Positions 1 to 7,821 of a stretch of DNA of 49,348 nt are shown here, piece by piece; the stretch's first letter is position 1, and the number at the start of each line of letters is the position of its first letter. The stretch is from an uncultured Prevotellaceae bacterium (GTDB lineage Bacteria; Bacteroidota; Bacteroidia; Bacteroidales; Muribaculaceae): NCBI GenBank assembly GCA_905210415.1, contig CAJLWM010000008.1, forward strand, positions 1 to 49,348. Reading direction: 5' to 3'. Both the position numbers and the translations under genes were made by a program. A model generated the notes under the pieces. It saw only the letters and a program-made list of their open reading frames with translations. It did not search any database and had not been told where the DNA came from.

Positions 1-585
1 GCCTACCCGGTGGCTAGGGCCCGTGTGGTGGCGCAGGAGATGGCCGAGGGCATGGCGCTCAATCTGCTTGACAAGCATCTTGCCACCGACCTGATTACGC
101 TCGACGTGGGCTACGACATACAGAGCCTCACCGATGCCGACATCGCTGCCCGCTATCAAGGCGATGTGGCAATCGACCACTACGGGCGACGTGTGCCCAA
201 GGGCTCGCATGGCAGCGTCACCCTGGCTTATCACACGTTCTCAAGCCGCATCATCACGCATGGCGTGCTGAGCATATTTGATGCCGTGGTAAATCCCGAC
301 CTGCTCATTCGCCGCCTGAACGTAACCGTGGGCAGGCTCGTTGATGAGCAGACGGCAGAACGACTGCGCCCGCAGCCCGAATATAACCTCTTCTCCGACC
401 GTGAGGCGATGCAGCAACGCGCCGAAGCTGAGCGGCAAGCGTTGGCTAAGGAGCGGCGCATGATGGAAACCACGCTCGAGATAAAGAAGAAATTCGGCAA
501 GAACGCATTGCTAAAGGGGCTCAATTTTGAGGAAGGCGCCACGGCACGCGAACGCAACGCACAGATAGGAGGACACAAGGCATGA
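1..585 (+). CDS. Y-family DNA polymerase (DinB/UmuC/ImpB type), C-terminal part
   Basis: The reading frame is open from the first base, so this is the 3' end of a gene that starts outside the window. About 194 residues are visible. They resemble the C-terminal part of Y-family translesion polymerases of the ImpB/MucB/SamB group: a little-finger-like region with an 'ITLDVGYD' strand near the start, a 'LLIRRLNVTVGRL' segment in the middle, and a basic, charged C-terminal tail. The stop overlaps the start of the YolD-like gene in an ATGA, so the two are probably translationally coupled. Such polymerases copy past DNA lesions and are usually damage-induced; the promoter lies outside the window. 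The catalytic palm is not visible, so the subfamily is uncertain. Confidence 0.75.
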   Translation, partial: AYPVARARVVAQEMAEGMALNLLDKHLATDLITLDVGYDIQSLTDADIAARYQGDVAIDHYGRRVPKGSHGSVTLAYHTFSSRIITHGVLSIFDAVVNPDLLIRRLNVTVGRLVDEQTAERLRPQPEYNLFSDREAMQQRAEAERQALAKERRMMETTLEIKKKFGKNALLKGLNFEEGATARERNAQIGGHKA

Positions 586-1010
586 ACAACGACACGTATG
601 AAGATATAATCGGGTTGCCGCACTACGAACCGAAGCATCACAATCGCATGCCCATGCGCTCGCGTGCGGCACAGTTCGCCCCGTTTGCGGCGCTCACAGG
701 GCACGATGCGGCAATAGCCGAGACATCACGCCTCACCTCGTCGCTCGATGATATTGGCGATGAGGCAGCCATCATGCTCAATCGCAAGATGGCGCTGCTG
801 CGCAGGGCGTTGCCCACCAGGCCGCTTGTTGAGGTGACGTATTTTGTGCCCGACGACAGGAAGTCGGGTGGGGCATATTGCCAGAAGTCGGCGCGCCTGC
901 GAGAGATTGACGACTATAATTTCCAGTTGGTGATGACCGATGGTAGCCGAGTGCCTATTCAGCATATCCTTGACATCGATGGCGAGGTTTTTGCGGAGCT
1001 GAGCGAATAG
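582..1010 (+). CDS. YolD-like protein, partner of the Y-family polymerase
   Basis: This 142-residue protein starts at the ATG inside the ATGA overlap with the polymerase gene. A purine-rich AGGAGG at about 567-572 precedes the start. The 'RAAQFAPFAALTGHDAAI' segment (about residues 29-46) is typical of the YolD-like proteins encoded next to Y-family polymerases in Bacteroidota and Firmicutes. The second half contains alternating hydrophobic strands ('VEVTYFVPDD', 'DYNFQLVMTDGSRVPIQHILDI'), consistent with a small beta-rich domain. Its biochemical role is not established; by context it probably modulates the polymerase in an SOS-type response. Two-gene layout and coupling are seen directly; the role is inferred. 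Confidence 0.75.
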   Translation: MNNDTYEDIIGLPHYEPKHHNRMPMRSRAAQFAPFAALTGHDAAIAETSRLTSSLDDIGDEAAIMLNRKMALLRRALPTRPLVEVTYFVPDDRKSGGAYCQKSARLREIDDYNFQLVMTDGSRVPIQHILDIDGEVFAELSE

Positions 1011-1070
1011 CGCGGCAGTGCCGTGGGTGCGCAGGCGTGGGTGTTTGGGGCGCGGGTCGGGTGTTTAATG

Positions 1071-1299
1071 CTCACGCAGATTCCGCAGATTTTATTGGAT
1101 TTAAGCGACGGTGGATATCACTCGCCGGTAGGGGCGCGTCCGCATCCTGGTGGTGATAATATAATGATTACTAACGCATTACGCGGACGTGGCATGCCGA
1201 GGCCCTACGGGCGGATTTTATCCGTAGGCTCTCCGAAGCTCTGGCAGCGGTTATCCATAGTCGCCAAAATTTCGAAAAATCTGAGGGCATCTGCGTGAG
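1071..1299. repeat. Nested inverted-repeat element (MITE/REP-like)
   Basis: The ends are inverted copies of each other. The left end reads CTCACGCAGAT followed by CCGCAGATTTT; the right end, reverse-complemented, reads CTCACGCAGAT followed by CCCTCAGATTTT. A second, inner inverted pair is nested inside: GTAGGG...CGTCCGC at about 1128-1143 against GCGGACG...CCCTAC at about 1183-1208. A small hairpin, CCTACGG/CCGTAGG, lies at about 1203-1227. No ORF of transposase size is present. The sequence does not match the 1637-1819 repeat. It is probably a non-autonomous or palindromic intergenic repeat; only one copy is in the window. Confidence 0.55.
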
Positions 1300-1549
1300 G
1301 AAAAGCCACCATCAGGATGACCCCAAACTACACAAGGTGCTATTGTTTAGCAAATTTTAACACGGGGCGGAGCAAGGTTTTGCTGCGTGGTGCGATTAAA
1401 GATTAAAACAACAGAACTACAGGGTAAAAAAGTAAGATAGAAAAATCTAAGAATGTTCGTATTGTCTTTTGAGTTATAGGGTGATATAATTTGTAGATTA
1501 ACGCGAATACGTAATAAGACACACTTAGATGGTAGACAAACATGTATGT

Positions 1550-1607
1550 TTCGGGGGATAAAGGCAATGCGGTATTACGGGATTGTACCTTTCCCCCGAA
1601 TTTTTTT
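1550..1607 (+). terminator. Hairpin with T-run, rho-independent terminator-like
   Basis: TTCGGGGGA at 1550-1558 pairs with TCCCCCGAA at 1592-1600, and further pairing AAAGG/CCTTT extends the stem past a bulge. Seven T's follow (1601-1607). It lies more than 500 bp downstream of the YolD-like gene, so it could end that transcript or a small RNA of its own. Confidence 0.5.
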
Positions 1608-1636
1608 ATGTCATAACAGCGATCGAAATGGGTTAA

Positions 1637-1819
1637 CCCATTTCGGGCATTAGGGCTTGGTAGGGTTTCGGAGTTTTATAAGTGCAGATTTTGATTGCCT
1701 TTTTAATGAGTAATAGCAAGCTATTGCGAGTTAAAAACAAACAAAAGATGCCTTATAAAAACCGAAAGACTCCAAGCAGGAGAAAAAGCTTACATTTACG
1801 TCCTAATGACCGATTTGGG
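1637..1819 (+). mobile_element. Dispersed ~184-bp repeat, copy 1 (MITE-like)
   Basis: This segment is about 85% identical by eye to the reverse complement of 10999-11182. Its ends are imperfect inverted repeats: CCCATTTCGGGCATTAGG on the left and, reverse-complemented, CCCAAATCGGTCATTAGG on the right. It ends one base before the TAA stop (1821-1823) of the next gene. The left end lies in a perfect 22-bp palindrome at 1624-1645 centred on GGTTAACC. There is no transposase. It carries a short open frame matching copy 2 ('KNKQKMPYKNRK'), but a 1-base length difference upstream shifts the frame, so coding is unlikely. A non-autonomous element is the best reading. Confidence 0.65.
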
Positions 1820-1820
1820 T

Positions 1821-3563
1821 TTAATGCGTCAGCTTTGAGGCAATGTGTCGGCGATACGACTGATATTGCGCCTTGTCGAGCAGTGAGCTGATGTGGTCTT
1901 TGCGTTGGCGTGGCGAGATGTTGCTATCGTCGAAATCATTGTCCTCGTGCAGCGAGATAGCGCCAGTGCCGGTAACAGGCAAATATTCATACCATTCCAC
2001 AGGCACATTGTGCCATCTGCCGTCGCCACCATATCTTTGGATGTATTCAACGTGTCGCTCGGCACGGTATCCGTGGGCATATACGGTAATTGTGGAGTCG
2101 TTGCCTTTGGAGTGCTTCTGCTTGGTTTTGAGGATACAGTCGGTCACGCAGCTTGGATGCATAAATTTGTCCTGTCCCCAATGGTTGGCAATGGCTTCGT
2201 GTTCCCAAAACGAGCTGTGAGAGGGCATCTCGCGGCCATAGATGTCGCTTAGCGGACGAATCTGCTGATACATAGGCACGCAGAGCAGAGGCGCGAAACT
2301 GAAATAGATTGCGCGGAAATATTGGGCGTTGATGTCGTAGAACGCCTTTTTGGCCTCGTCGAAATCGAAATGATGATATTGCTCAGGGTTCAAATCGAGG
2401 TCGAGCGTCTGTATGTGAGACGGCGTAATCACGTTTATCATCTGGGTTTTTTCAAAAGAGAAGTCGTCGCCATATCCCACCGTCTCGTCGCTGAGAATGC
2501 GTAGCATGCTCTCTTGCGCAAGGGGCGTGAACAGCAAGGCAAACTGCTGATTGTTGTTGCGGTTGCTTGCGTCGAAAGCCACTTCAAACTCCTCGTTTGT
2601 CATCATAGCAAAGTCGGCGTTGCTCAAGTCGCGCGCCTTCTTTCTCAGCGAGCGTCGCTTCCTCTTATAGGAGAATGAATTTTCTTTGCCAGCCAGATTG
2701 TTTGGGACGCGATAGAAAATCAAGTCGGGTGCAGCCGTGTTGCCGTATATTAGGCGTGTTTTCTCGAAATATTCGGGATATGGCGCCGTGACGCTTGCCG
2801 TAAGGGTTTCGCTGTGATGCACGGTGTGGTATTTGCCGTCGGCGCCACGTTCGCGGGTGGTCCAGTGGATGGTCTTATGCCCGTAATAAGTGCGGGAGCC
2901 CATCTCCATGGTGCGAGTGCGGCAAATCACAAACGGGTTGCCGTTGATAAGTCCCGAATGGGAGTATATCACCGATCGGGAGTCGTTGAAAGAACTGTTC
3001 CAACCGTAGGTCTGCTGCAGGTCGGCCAATCGCTTGGTGGTGAAATATGGGTCGAATTGCAGTCGAGGCACGGTTTCCGACATCATGCGAGTGAGTATGT
3101 CCCAATCGTATAGGTGATTGAGCGGCGCCATTTGTTGCCAAGCCTCGTTTTTGAGTTCTTGGATGTTGTCGGTAAGTTCTTCGTTTTCTTCACGCAACGC
3201 CTTCATTCTGGGTCGCACCTTGAGGAAGAGCAGCGATAGGCAGAAAGCCTCTACGAGCACTATCGCGAGGATGATTTCTTCAGTCAGATCCCTCGTATGA
3301 TAGAGGATAAAGCCTGCCGCAATGCCCCCCAGCACCACAAACCATAGAATGATGTTGAGTGCGTTCCATTTTTCATATGAGGATTTTCCGGAAGCTAATT
3401 CGCTCTCGTATGAGTAGATTTGGCGACATGTCTCTTGGTTGGCGTTGACGTCAACTTTCGCTTCGTCGGCGAGTTCGGCGAAGGTGGCTTCAGCCACGTC
3501 TTTGAAGCGACCATGAAACACGTTGACATACTCGTTGAGAGGGTCGTATATGTCGGTCACCAT
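1821..3563 (-). CDS. LemA-associated membrane protein of unknown function
   Basis: This is a 580-residue protein encoded 17 bp after LemA on the same strand, so the two form an operon. An N-terminal helical part is followed by two hydrophobic segments at about residues 68-88 and 95-114, then a charged, coiled-coil-like stretch at about 118-140 ('RMKALREENEELTDNIQELK'). A large, probably soluble C-terminal region fills the rest. No catalytic motif is recognised. LemA genes are often next to multi-spanning or two-TM membrane proteins of unknown role, including the DUF3137 type, which this resembles in layout only. The stop codon lies directly next to repeat copy 1. Function unknown. Confidence 0.7.
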   Translation of the reverse strand: MVTDIYDPLNEYVNVFHGRFKDVAEATFAELADEAKVDVNANQETCRQIYSYESELASGKSSYEKWNALNIILWFVVLGGIAAGFILYHTRDLTEEIILAIVLVEAFCLSLLFLKVRPRMKALREENEELTDNIQELKNEAWQQMAPLNHLYDWDILTRMMSETVPRLQFDPYFTTKRLADLQQTYGWNSSFNDSRSVIYSHSGLINGNPFVICRTRTMEMGSRTYYGHKTIHWTTRERGADGKYHTVHHSETLTASVTAPYPEYFEKTRLIYGNTAAPDLIFYRVPNNLAGKENSFSYKRKRRSLRKKARDLSNADFAMMTNEEFEVAFDASNRNNNQQFALLFTPLAQESMLRILSDETVGYGDDFSFEKTQMINVITPSHIQTLDLDLNPEQYHHFDFDEAKKAFYDINAQYFRAIYFSFAPLLCVPMYQQIRPLSDIYGREMPSHSSFWEHEAIANHWGQDKFMHPSCVTDCILKTKQKHSKGNDSTITVYAHGYRAERHVEYIQRYGGDGRWHNVPVEWYEYLPVTGTGAISLHEDNDFDDSNISPRQRKDHISSLLDKAQYQSYRRHIASKLTH

Positions 3564-3580
3564 AACGAGTCAGAAAAAGA

Positions 3581-4330
3581 TTAGAAGAATTTGCTTCGAG
3601 CCATTTCGCGAGTTTCAGCCGATGCAGTGAACGGAATGCGAGTGGTGTAGCCTTGTCGTGCAGCCACAATCATCTTAGTAGGCCAATCGAATATGTCGGT
3701 GTTCCATTGAGTGACGCGGCTATTGTAGACGGTGCGGGCAGCAGTGATTTCGCGTTGTAGATAGCTGTTTTGCTGCATAGCGTCGGCAATGGCATTGTGC
3801 GCTTTGAGTTCAGGATAAGCTTCCACTTGTGGAAACAGACGACCAAAAGCTACGTTTACTTGCGAGTTGATGTCGCTGCGGTTGCCGTCGGTGATCTTAC
3901 CGCCGCGCAGGGCAGCCACCGATTTCATCACATCCTTGTCGAGCTCAATGGCGCGGTCAACGATGCCCACCACGTTTTGCAATATCTGCACGCGTTGCTC
4001 AAGATAGTTGTCGATGTTTGATGCCTCGGCTTGAATGCGTTGCTCCAGCTGTTGGAAGTAGTTGCGAGCCGAAATCTTCATAAAGATAAAGATTATGCCA
4101 GGCAGAATGCCGATTAGGCAGCCCAATGCGCCCACCAATAGAGGGTCTTGCAGGGTGCTGCCAAAGATTGCCACATATATAATCACAAGCACAGGGATGG
4201 TGACCCACAATGCTATTTCAAACAGAGTAGAACCGAATGAGATTGTCACAGGAAGTTGACGGTCAATGACGTGTATGTCGCGACCAGCTTCGTTGAAAGG
4301 ACCAGTGGTTTCGTCTAATAAATTTGCCAT
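3581..4330 (-). CDS. lemA: LemA family protein
   Basis: This 249-residue protein has two hydrophobic segments near the N-terminus (about residues 38-57 and 61-83) and a long helical C-terminal part. The LemA family core is clear: 'NYLEQRVQILQNVVGIVDRA' in the middle, then 'AYPELKAHNAIADAMQQ' and 'TAARTVYNSRVTQWNTDI', ending in 'FDWPTKMIVAARQGYTTRIPF'. LemA proteins are membrane-anchored helical-bundle proteins whose function is not known. The family usually has one N-terminal TM segment, so the extra N-terminal part (about 80 residues) is longer than typical. A Bacteroides-type -7 box lies about 100 bp upstream (4428-4435), so this is probably the first gene of the two-gene operon. Confidence 0.85.
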   Translation of the reverse strand: MANLLDETTGPFNEAGRDIHVIDRQLPVTISFGSTLFEIALWVTIPVLVIIYVAIFGSTLQDPLLVGALGCLIGILPGIIFIFMKISARNYFQQLEQRIQAEASNIDNYLEQRVQILQNVVGIVDRAIELDKDVMKSVAALRGGKITDGNRSDINSQVNVAFGRLFPQVEAYPELKAHNAIADAMQQNSYLQREITAARTVYNSRVTQWNTDIFDWPTKMIVAARQGYTTRIPFTASAETREMARSKFF

Positions 4331-4427
4331 AATAATGAATGTTTAGTTTTTTAATTAAGTTTTTAATAGGCAGATGCTAAGGCATCGCCATGATTCATAC
4401 TTTTTTATCCGTTTTGTATAACTATGG

Positions 4428-4435
4428 CAAATATA
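4428..4435 (-). promoter_or_regulatory. Candidate -7 promoter box for the lemA operon
   Basis: On the minus strand the sequence reads TATATTTG, matching the Bacteroides TAnnTTTG consensus, about 97 bp upstream of the lemA start. No clear -33 TTTG was found at the expected spacing. Confidence 0.4.
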
Positions 4436-4501
4436 GTGAATTTTTCGATATGGTGTGTGTTATTATCGAAAAAATGGGCGATTTTCGCTGATTTTAGGGC
4501 A

Positions 4502-5806
4502 TTATGCGCATTTCTCCTCTTTGGGGAGAAGCAGGTTGAGAACCACGGCTATCACAAACACCACGGCTACACAGTTCTCGGCGAAAATCGTTTGCACGAT
4601 GTCGGGGAATATGGCAAACATGCCAGTGGCTTGGGTGAATCCGAGGCCAACGCTGAGCGATGTGCTCACGATAATCATATTGCGGTTGGAGAATCCGCAT
4701 TTTGCCATCATTCCGAATCCGGCAAACAAGATGCCGCCAAACATCATCAGTGTGCAGCCTCCAAGCACGGCTTGCGGAATGGTTGCCAGGGTGCGTCCGA
4801 TAATTGGGAAGAATCCAGCCATCATCATGATGATGGCACCTGTGGCTATAGCAAAGCGGTTCACTACCTTTGATATGGTGGCAAGCCCTACGTTTTGCGA
4901 GAAAGAAGTGATAGGCGTGCAGCCAAACAATCCGGCAACGATGCTCACAAACCCGTCGCAGGCTACCGAGCCGCCCAGTTCACGAGTGGTGGGCTTGCGT
5001 GAGAGCGCGCCCGAGCATAGTGCCGAGGTGTCGCCGATGGTTTCGGTGGCCGACACAAGATATACGCACACCAGCGCCAAGATGGTGTCGATGTGAAACT
5101 CTGGGGTGAATGGCATCAGTGTGGGCAGTGATATGGCTTGTAGGCCGTTGAGCACCGAGAGGTCTACTATCCCTAAGAATAGCGACACCACATAGCCCAC
5201 AATCAGACCCACAAGCACCGACAGTGATCGCAATAGTCCTCGGCCAAACACCATCACTATCAGGCAGGTGAGCAGGGTGATAGTGCCCACAATCCAGTTT
5301 GGCATACTGCCGAAGTCGGCAGCGCCTTGCCCTCCGGCAAAGCTGTTTGCTCCCACTGGGAGTAGTGAGAATCCAATTGCGGTGACCACAGTGGCAGCCA
5401 CGATTGGAGAGATTAGTTTAGTCCAATATTTTGGGAAAAGTCCTAAGCATCCTTCCACGATACCGCCCACTATCACAGCTCCAATGAGCGAACCCATGCC
5501 GTGGCTCACCGAGATGGATATGGCAAGCGAAAGGAAGGTGAAGCTGATGCCCATCACGATAGGCAGTCGCGAACCCACTCGCCATACAGGATAGAGCTGA
5601 ATCAGTGTGCCGATGCTGGCTATGATCATACAGTTTTGTATCAATGCTGCTCGTAGTTCGGCATCGATGCCTGCCACGTTGGCAAGAATGATGACGGGAG
5701 TGATGTTCGAGACAAACATTGCCAGCACGTGCTGCAAGCCAAAGGGGATGGCTTGTTGTAGTGGCACTAAGCCATCGGTCTGATAGATGCTCGAGAATTT
5801 TTTCAT
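4502..5806 (-). CDS. pbuX: Xanthine/uracil permease (NCS2 family)
   Basis: A 434-residue polytopic membrane protein with roughly 12-14 hydrophobic segments. NCS2 landmarks are present: 'LQHVLAMF' in the first transmembrane segment, the conserved acidic site 'SATETIGD', and the signature region 'GLFGCTPITSFSQNVGLA' in the second half. NCS2 carriers import purine or pyrimidine bases by cation symport across the inner membrane. The gene starts 18 bp after the xanthine phosphoribosyltransferase stop on the same strand, so transporter and salvage enzyme form an operon; xanthine is therefore the likely substrate. Length is normal for the family. Confidence 0.85.
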   Translation of the reverse strand: MKKFSSIYQTDGLVPLQQAIPFGLQHVLAMFVSNITPVIILANVAGIDAELRAALIQNCMIIASIGTLIQLYPVWRVGSRLPIVMGISFTFLSLAISISVSHGMGSLIGAVIVGGIVEGCLGLFPKYWTKLISPIVAATVVTAIGFSLLPVGANSFAGGQGAADFGSMPNWIVGTITLLTCLIVMVFGRGLLRSLSVLVGLIVGYVVSLFLGIVDLSVLNGLQAISLPTLMPFTPEFHIDTILALVCVYLVSATETIGDTSALCSGALSRKPTTRELGGSVACDGFVSIVAGLFGCTPITSFSQNVGLATISKVVNRFAIATGAIIMMMAGFFPIIGRTLATIPQAVLGGCTLMMFGGILFAGFGMMAKCGFSNRNMIIVSTSLSVGLGFTQATGMFAIFPDIVQTIFAENCVAVVFVIAVVLNLLLPKEEKCA

Positions 5807-5824
5807 CGTGAGGGGGTGCGTGTA

Positions 5825-6445
5825 TTATCCTATTTTGAGGTTTGTTCCAGAGAGTTGGCTTTCTGGTTGTTCGCGAAATTTGATGGTTTGTGTCTGCCAG
5901 TCCATCGATTCGATGATGGCGATTGATTCCACCTTGTAGCCCTCGTCGCGTAGCATCTTGCCGCCTTTTTGTTGCCCTTTTTCTACGGCAATGCCCACGC
6001 CAACAACTTCGCCTCCAGCCTGATGCACCAGGTCAATCAGCGCGTGTGCAGCCTCGCCATCGGCAAGGAAATCGTCAACTATAAGCACCTTGTCGGTAGC
6101 CGATAGGTATGGGCGCGAGATAAGCACGTTGTTGTATTTCTTGTGTGTGAACGAATATGCTTTCGACATGTATTTGTCGTCGGTGTTTGTCACGGCCTCA
6201 CTTTTCTTGGCGAACACCACAGGCACGTCGTAGAGGTTGCCGAGCAGGGTTGCTATGGCAATGCCGCTTGCTTCGATGGTCAATACCTTGTTAACCTTAA
6301 TGCCGCGAAATCTGCGCTTGAATTCATAGATCATTTGGCGCAAGATGTCCACATCTATTTGATGGTTTAGAAAACTGTCCACCTTAAGGATGTTACCTTC
6401 TTTAATCACGCCGTCTTGCAGAATCTTCTCCTCTAAAAAATTCAT
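5825..6445 (-). CDS. xpt: Xanthine phosphoribosyltransferase
   Basis: This 206-residue cytoplasmic enzyme of the type I phosphoribosyltransferase fold converts xanthine and PRPP to XMP in purine salvage. The N-terminus 'MNFLEEKILQDGVIKEGNILKVDSFLNHQID' follows the Xpt pattern. The PRPP-binding loop reads 'VLIVDDFLADGEAAHALID' (about residues 120-138), with the two adjacent aspartates and the small-residue loop that follows. The start at 6445 is the natural one. The permease follows directly. A promoter with both Bacteroides boxes lies about 120 bp upstream. The leader between them shows no recognisable purine riboswitch. Confidence 0.88.
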   Translation of the reverse strand: MNFLEEKILQDGVIKEGNILKVDSFLNHQIDVDILRQMIYEFKRRFRGIKVNKVLTIEASGIAIATLLGNLYDVPVVFAKKSEAVTNTDDKYMSKAYSFTHKKYNNVLISRPYLSATDKVLIVDDFLADGEAAHALIDLVHQAGGEVVGVGIAVEKGQQKGGKMLRDEGYKVESIAIIESMDWQTQTIKFREQPESQLSGTNLKIG

Positions 6446-6564
6446 ATTCGATGTTGTTTTTGATTATATTTTTAAGTTTTTTTTGTTTAATCGTTGCTAA
6501 TGGAGCCACACGTTTTTTGCACACGATGAAATGTGCTTTTTAGCCAATGCTACAAAATTTTTTG

Positions 6565-6596
6565 CAAAATTAGGATAATCTTGAAAACAATGCAAA
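6565..6596 (-). promoter_or_regulatory. Candidate promoter of the xpt-pbuX operon
   Basis: On the minus strand a TTTG at 6596-6593 is followed after 20 bp by TAATTTTG at 6572-6565. This matches the Bacteroides promoter (-33 TTTG, -7 TAnnTTTG) including its spacing. It predicts a leader of about 110 nt before the xpt start. Confidence 0.55.
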
Positions 6597-6647
6597 TATC
6601 GCGCTAACAATGCGAAGGTAATGCGAGAGAAAATGGAGTGGTGTTAT

Positions 6648-6655
6648 TATATTTG
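6648..6655 (+). promoter_or_regulatory. Candidate -7 box for the 6683 gene; decides its start
   Basis: TATATTTG matches TAnnTTTG. Transcription would begin near 6662, so the GTG at 6638 would lie outside the mRNA and the ATG at 6683 is the likely start. No good -33 box was seen. It is divergent from the xpt promoter. Confidence 0.45.
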
Positions 6656-6682
6656 CATTCGAAAAAAATCACGAAGTGTATA

Positions 6683-7246
6683 ATGAAAAATGGTGCCGAC
6701 ATATTGAAAAATCGCATGCGAAGCCTTATGGCGGGGCGCTTGAGCCCTGCACAAGTGGCTGATCTGCGCACCTTGGCGTGGGCTGATGGCTCGGGCATGG
6801 GGCTTGAGGCGCTATATAGCCTCTCCAGTGATGCCGATGAGCGCGTGTCGGTGAATGCCTTGTATGTTTTCACGCATTTCAGCGACGAGGAGTTACGCTG
6901 GTTGTTGCCGAAGCACGACGAACTTGTGCATCGAGCCATGGAGGAAACCAACACCACGCGGCTTAGGTTGACGCTGTGGTTGCTGCTGCATCAGCCGTTT
7001 TGTGAGGATGATCTTTGCGCAGAGTTTATCGACTTCTGTCTCAATGGCTGCTGTGCCAGCAGTCAGCCCTATGCCATAAGGGCGCAGTGCATGAAGTTGG
7101 CTTACGAGCAATGCCGACATTATCCTGAGTTGCTCGATGAGTTGCGCAGGATATTGGAGATGCTTGCCGAAGAACCGCTATCGGCGGGCGTGGAGTCGGC
7201 TCGCCGCCAGGTGCTGAGTAAAATCAGAAAGCACGGCGAGCGATAG
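6683..7246 (+). CDS. Uncharacterised alpha-helical (HEAT-like) protein
   Basis: An in-frame GTG at 6638 would give 202 residues, but the -7 box at 6648-6655 favours the ATG at 6683, giving 187 residues beginning MKNGADILKN. The sequence is almost entirely helical and leucine-rich, with paired-helix spacing such as 'GLEALYSLSSDADERVSVNALYVFTHFSDEELRWLL', which suggests HEAT-type alpha-solenoid repeats. There is no signal peptide and no catalytic motif. It is transcribed alone, and its 3' end meets the acetyltransferase gene 14 bp away in convergent orientation. Similar short helical proteins occur in Bacteroidales without a known role; no function is assigned. Confidence 0.6.
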   Translation: MKNGADILKNRMRSLMAGRLSPAQVADLRTLAWADGSGMGLEALYSLSSDADERVSVNALYVFTHFSDEELRWLLPKHDELVHRAMEETNTTRLRLTLWLLLHQPFCEDDLCAEFIDFCLNGCCASSQPYAIRAQCMKLAYEQCRHYPELLDELRRILEMLAEEPLSAGVESARRQVLSKIRKHGER

Positions 7247-7260
7247 CCGTATTCAGGGAG

Positions 7261-7812
7261 TTATACCTTTTTGACCACCTTAGCGGGATTGCCCACCGCG
7301 ATGCTGCCCTCGGGGATGTCGCTCACCACCACGCTGCCGGTGCCTATGGTGCAACGGTTGCCAATGGTCACGCCAGGCAAGATGGTCACACCACCGCCAA
7401 TCCAGCAATCGTTGCCGATGGTCACGGGTTTTGCCCATTCGCAGCGAGAGTTTCGCTCGTCGGGGTCGGTGCTGTGGCAAGCCGTGTAGATGCCCACGTT
7501 GGGGCCGATAAAGCAGTCGTCGCCGATGGTCACGAGGGCTTCGTCGAGCACGGTGAGATTGAAGTTGGCAAAGAAACGCTTACCCACACTGATGTGCGTG
7601 CCGTAGTCGCAATAAAATGGCTGATTGATAAATGTGTCCTCGTCGCATTTGCCGAGAATCTTGTGCAGCATCTGGTTGCGTTCGGCAACGAGGGTGGGTC
7701 GTATCTGATTGTATTCCCAACAAAGGTCTTTAGTGAGATTGAGCTTTTCGAGCAAATCTGTGTCGACGGCAGAGTAAACCTCGCCAGCAAGCATCTTTTC
7801 GTATTCGGTCAT
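7261..7812 (-). CDS. maa: Sugar O-acetyltransferase (maltose/galactoside acetyltransferase type)
   Basis: This 183-residue protein has the Maa/LacA layout: an N-terminal Mac-type helical cap ('MTEYEKMLAGEVYSAVDTDLLEKL'), then hexapeptide repeats forming a left-handed beta-helix ('VTIGDDCFIGPNVGIYT', 'VTIGNDCWIGGGVTILPGVTIG', 'CTIGTGSVV'). The catalytic histidine is visible in 'YTACHSTDP' (about residue 113). These trimeric cytoplasmic enzymes move acetyl from acetyl-CoA to sugar hydroxyls, probably for detoxification. The gene starts 9 bp after the YccF-like gene, suggesting co-transcription. Substrate specificity cannot be read from the sequence, and the symbol names the family. Confidence 0.85.
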   Translation of the reverse strand: MTEYEKMLAGEVYSAVDTDLLEKLNLTKDLCWEYNQIRPTLVAERNQMLHKILGKCDEDTFINQPFYCDYGTHISVGKRFFANFNLTVLDEALVTIGDDCFIGPNVGIYTACHSTDPDERNSRCEWAKPVTIGNDCWIGGGVTILPGVTIGNRCTIGTGSVVVSDIPEGSIAVGNPAKVVKKV

Positions 7813-7821
7813 AACGCGGGG

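Larger units (their letters stand above)
1011..1636. other. Intergenic region without a convincing protein gene
   Basis: Between the YolD-like stop and the first dispersed repeat copy there is no ORF that looks coding. The region contains the inverted-repeat element at 1071-1299 and a large hairpin with a T-run at 1550-1607, both listed separately. The stretch 1300-1549 turns AT-rich and shows nothing recognisable. A GTG-initiated frame over 1023-1298 is just the repeat being open in one frame. Confidence 0.6.

Noticed and set aside
1023..1298. 91-residue GTG-initiated ORF
   Set aside because: It lies across an inverted-repeat element and has no ribosome-binding site or protein-like pattern.
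1682..1891. ORF in repeat copy 1 with a matching ORF in copy 2 (10952-11161, minus), sharing 'KNKQKMPYKNRK'
   Set aside because: The similarity follows from DNA identity; a one-base difference upstream changes the frame between copies and the ends run into unrelated flanks.
6446..6564. Possible purine riboswitch in the xpt-pbuX leader
   Set aside because: The conserved purine-aptamer loops and three-way junction are not recognisable in the leader.
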